Source: an uncultured Phycisphaerales bacterium (lineage in GTDB: Bacteria > Planctomycetota > Phycisphaerae > Tepidisphaerales > Tepidisphaeraceae). From it: a stretch of DNA of 64,000 nucleotides. The notes beneath the pieces are model-generated. The model had not been told where the DNA came from. It ran no database searches and worked only from the letters and a program-made list of their open reading frames with translations. The DNA is taken from NCBI GenBank assembly GCA_903871935.1, contig CAIQIQ010000084.1, positions 1-64,000 on the forward strand. The letters run 5' to 3'. The position numbers and the translations under genes were made by a program. How positions within the stretch are numbered: position 1 is the stretch's first letter; every line of letters starts with the position of its first letter. Shown piece by piece: positions 61,224 to 64,000 of the stretch.

Positions 61224-62582
61224 TTATCGTCCCGCTATCCCGAAAGCCGCCCACGCCGAACACCATTCCTTCTCCACCTCGCTTGCCGCGTACCCCTGGA
61301 ACGTCCACAACAGCCCCGGGTCCGAAGGATCAATACATGTCGAGGAGTAATTGCTCCAGTTGACCGCCCGCACTCCCGGATACCGATAATAGGTTGTCCC
61401 TTTCATCGCCGGCACCGGCGCCCGCATCGTTCCCGCCGCATCTCCCGCCGCGTGCATCATCACATAAACCGATGGGAACTCCGTCTCTGACGTTCCCGTA
61501 CATCCGATCCCGACATTCCCTTTGCCATCCACCGCCAAAGTCGAGTACAGGTAATCGCGTTTCGCATCCTCCACAAACCCCTCCTGCATCAAGTTCCCAT
61601 CGCTCACGCGTACCTCGTACCACAAGATCCCCGGCCGTCCCTCTGCATTCACCTTCGTCCCATTACACCCAAACACACTCCCCTCATATGCAAACACGCT
61701 CTCCGTCCGCCGGCCCCCATCCGCCCGCAGTTTCACTCCCTGATCCGGCTGGGCGCAATCCATCAGATGCGACCCCGCATTCGGCGTCAGATAGATCTTG
61801 CCCAGCTTGATCGTCTGCTTCGCCGAGATGCTCGCCTTCCCGCCATTCCACGTGATCGTATACTTGTACAGTTTGTCGCTGCTCGTCCCCGTGTAGCAGT
61901 CAAAATTGAGCAGCACCTCCGGCGCATCCCCCGCCTTCTTCGCATCCACATCCACCGCAGGAGTTGCGGGGTATTCCAGTTTCTCAAACCTCTGCATCCG
62001 CGACAGCACCGGCCCGCCGGCCGCTATCACATCTTCCTTCGGAATCGCGAAACAATCAGATGCCTGGTGCAGGTCCTTCTCCCCGTTGTACGCGCAAATA
62101 TAGAAGCCGTTCTAATCCACCCCGATCTTCACCCCCGGATCCGTCGGCACCATCGGCACCACGACACCCTTCCAACTCCCCGTCGGATCATCACTCGAGG
62201 ACACCGCCAGATACACCTTTGTCGCCGCTCCGGTACCCGCCTCGCACGCAAACCAGCGCTGCGACAGCGGGTCATACAGGATCCGCGGGTCATTGCACTC
62301 TTTCTGTGGATCAAACGACCCCGCCGGCTCCACCTTGTTCCAGAACTCCCGCGGCGTCATCTTTTGCAGCACCTTCCCCGTCGCCTTTTCCTGTACCACG
62401 AACCCCGCCTCATCCAGAACCGCCAGGTGCTTTGGTCCTGCCGCCCCCGCCAGGTCCGCCCCCGGTTTCCACCCCGGCCCCTTGTTCACCGCAAAACTCC
62501 TCACCACCGTCACATCCTGCGCCATCGCTGCCCACGTCATCGCCGACATCGCCAGCCCGATCGCCATCATCCACCGTTTCAT
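61224..62582 (-). pseudogene. secreted protein gene interrupted by one in-frame TAG
   Basis: The two open frames 62112-62582 and 61224-62030 lie in the same frame and read continuously except for a TAG at 62112-62114. The first half has a signal peptide (MKRWMMAIGLAMSAMTWAAM) and ends VKIGVD; the sequence goes on NGFYICAYNGEKDLHQASDC and continues to AFGIAGR. With the stop read as one residue the product is 452 residues, rich in beta structure (NDPRILYDPLSQRWFACEAG, PEVLLNFDCYTGTSSDKLYK), like beta-propeller or glycosidase-type surface proteins. Probably a recent point mutation or an assembly error. Confidence 0.8.
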
Positions 62583-62733
62583 GTGAGACCCTTCGTTGGT
62601 TGTTCACCAGATTATCCATTTCCCTTCCTCAGAGGAATGAACCGAAATCGGCTTCTGCGCCAGTTGCAGGCCCAGCGCCTTGCCGCCAACGAACCGCAAC
62701 CGCAGAGGTCATCCAACGTAGCCTTCCATCACC

Positions 62734-64000
62734 TCACACAACATCAAAGATCCCCGGCCGTCCCGTCTTACCCGCCTTCCAACTCCCGGCCGTCAGCACC
62801 GATACCCCGCCCATCACCGGATTCAATGCCGTAATCGTCAGTGTGCCCGTGTCGGCCAGCGCATGCACCTGCACCGCCCCGTCCGTACTGTCCACATTCG
62901 CCAACTTCAGCATGCCAATGCTCGGCGCCGAGACATGCACCCCGCACACATACGCCGGATAACTGATTCCCTTCGGCAACTTCCGCCCCGTTACGGTCAG
63001 GCTACCCAACTTCGCCGTGGAGTTGATGAAGTCGTCATGCCCGGCAGACTGCCCTGCGAAGTCCGCCGCCACTCCCACCAGGACGTCGCTATTCACCAGG
63101 GCAGTCGCCATGAACTTCCCAATCGGCCCAGTAGCGACGATCCGGCTGTCAGAGACCATGCCACCCACCGTGATCGCCGACACCGGCATCCCCTGTACCT
63201 GCACATCCGCATCACTGATCGTCCGGAACTTCAGAGATACCGACGCCTTGCCTGCGCTCTGGTTGAGGGTGTTGATCTGAACCTGCCCGGAGAGGGATAC
63301 CGCACTGGCGCTGATCCCTTTGAGCGGACCATCCGAGGTGATGCCGGAGACGTTGAACAGGCCATCGCCGCCAGCGATCTTCCTGACAGTGATGGTCAGG
63401 ACGGATTTGGCCGTAGTGCCGGTGAGGGTAATCGTGTAATCGGACCAGAGCGTCGCCTCGCCGCCGCCACGGATGGCAAACCTGACGTTATCATTGTCAG
63501 TCTCGAGAAGTGTTAGTAATTGGCTGCCACCAAATGTGCCTATTTCGTAGGCAATCACCTCCGCTTCATACGCACCCATATCTACCGTACCAGCGATGAT
63601 GCGTGGATTGCCAGCGAGATCCGTAGTGCTACCCACAAGGCCCGAAGCGTCATTGTTGCCAGCGTTAATACAGGGGCTGTTCATTTGCAGTCGCAAATCG
63701 CCATAATCATCATCGGCCGTGCCCCACACACCATCAGCCCCAATTGAGGGACTGCGGACGAACAGCGGATTGGCGTTTATGTTGTGGCTTCCCTCATAAC
63801 CGCCCTGAATGTCGCTGTAGGTGATCACCGATTCCGCTAAATCGTCAGCACCGATGGGACGATTACCATTGTCCCAGGCAATGCAGTTGATGAGCGTTGG
63901 AGAGGAACTATTGTTGTACATCCAACCGCCGTAGCCGCTAGAGGCGCTGTGACTCCTGCCCGTGTTTCCGCTGAATGTACAGTTGGCAAGCGTCGGTGAT
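62734..64000 (-). CDS. C-terminal part of a choice-of-anchor-Q-type beta-helix surface protein (partial)
   Basis: The frame is open to the window edge, so only the C-terminal ~421 residues are seen. The visible start SPTLANCTFSGNTG, then SPTLINCIAWDNGNRP and TYSDIQGGYEG, are right-handed beta-helix rungs. NSPCINAGNNDASGLVGSTT and NPRIIAGTVDMGAYEAEV are the standard end of this domain. The rest (residues ~150 on) is a beta-rich region (TLTGTTAKSVLTITVRKIAG, MPVSAITVGGMVSDSRIVAT) that closes with GRPGIFDVV. Planctomycete extracellular proteins commonly show this plan. Function unknown. Confidence 0.8.
   Translation of the reverse strand, partial: SPTLANCTFSGNTGRSHSASSGYGGWMYNNSSSPTLINCIAWDNGNRPIGADDLAESVITYSDIQGGYEGSHNINANPLFVRSPSIGADGVWGTADDDYGDLRLQMNSPCINAGNNDASGLVGSTTDLAGNPRIIAGTVDMGAYEAEVIAYEIGTFGGSQLLTLLETDNDNVRFAIRGGGEATLWSDYTITLTGTTAKSVLTITVRKIAGGDGLFNVSGITSDGPLKGISASAVSLSGQVQINTLNQSAGKASVSLKFRTISDADVQVQGMPVSAITVGGMVSDSRIVATGPIGKFMATALVNSDVLVGVAADFAGQSAGHDDFINSTAKLGSLTVTGRKLPKGISYPAYVCGVHVSAPSIGMLKLANVDSTDGAVQVHALADTGTLTITALNPVMGGVSVLTAGSWKAGKTGRPGIFDVV

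Noticed and set aside
62112..62114. Pyrrolysine or other recoding at the TAG
   Set aside because: No PYLIS-like context, pyl genes or methylamine methyltransferase context is visible; mutation or error is simpler.

Overview
The window looks like chromosomal DNA of a high-GC (roughly 60%) Planctomycetota, most likely of the class Phycisphaerae. This is an inference. It rests on a secreted GDD-repeat protein with the planctomycete-type N-terminal motif ALEKRMHLSA (9787-10848), ECF sigma factors with long C-terminal extensions, many secreted polysaccharide-related proteins (heparinase II/III, beta-helix, TIM-barrel families), a choice-of-anchor-Q-type protein at the right edge, and an integron-type cassette array. 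No 16S rRNA or other decisive taxonomic marker is present.

Layout. 0-20.7 kb is ordinary chromosome: an AraC regulator, a GNAT/FemAB-like protein, an ACT-domain/nitroreductase pair, amidohydrolase, acetyltransferase, a UroD-like protein, rpsO with a strong terminator, a surface repeat protein, a sugar isomerase-like protein of lower GC, a heparinase, a repeat-rich gene-free stretch (13.7-14.9 kb), a membrane protein, a secreted beta-helix protein, alanine dehydrogenase and a low-molecular-weight phosphatase. At 20769-20855 lies tRNA-Ser(CGA). Directly behind it is an integrated mobile module (21.1-27.3 kb): HTH/excisionase-like protein, tyrosine integrase, two unknown proteins, a Gam-type DNA-end-binding protein, a RadA-like ATPase, a small protein and a large serine recombinase.

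28.7-38.8 kb is the most unusual part, with every gene on the minus strand. It holds two ECF sigma factors fused in frame to a membrane anchor and different periplasmic tails, one truncated sigma gene, free-standing tails without a sigma factor, and orphan linker copies. All share one repeated block: a Shine-Dalgarno sequence plus the start of a signal anchor, present seven times in one orientation; the three best copies also share about 200 bp of linker. Nested inside (30.65-33.3 kb) is an array of five small-gene cassettes separated by attC-like sites, with two near-identical promoter-bearing segments and no integron integrase in the window. At 39265-39278 a 14-bp copy of the tRNA-Ser 3' end followed by its own terminator suggests the far end of an island of about 18.4 kb that started at the tRNA.

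39.3-64 kb returns to chromosome: heparinase-like and TIM-barrel proteins, an SRAP (YedK/HMCES) protein, a TPR membrane protein, an RluA-family pseudouridine synthase, a metallo-beta-lactamase-fold protein, a second UroD-like protein, a zinc-ribbon membrane protein, xseB overlapping a farnesyl-diphosphate-synthase-type gene, and a polysaccharide/secreted-protein neighbourhood (51-64 kb: amidohydrolase, SGNH-like protein, Gfo/Idh/MocA oxidoreductase, SUMF1-type protein, two large glycosidase-like proteins, a secreted gene broken by one in-frame TAG, and the C-terminal part of a beta-helix surface protein that runs off the window).

My main candidate for an undescribed system is the sigma-factor tail array. 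Homologous linker blocks that carry a conserved internal ribosome-binding site could let one ECF sigma factor exchange its periplasmic sensor tail by recombination. This is a hypothesis built from visible repeats, not a demonstrated function.
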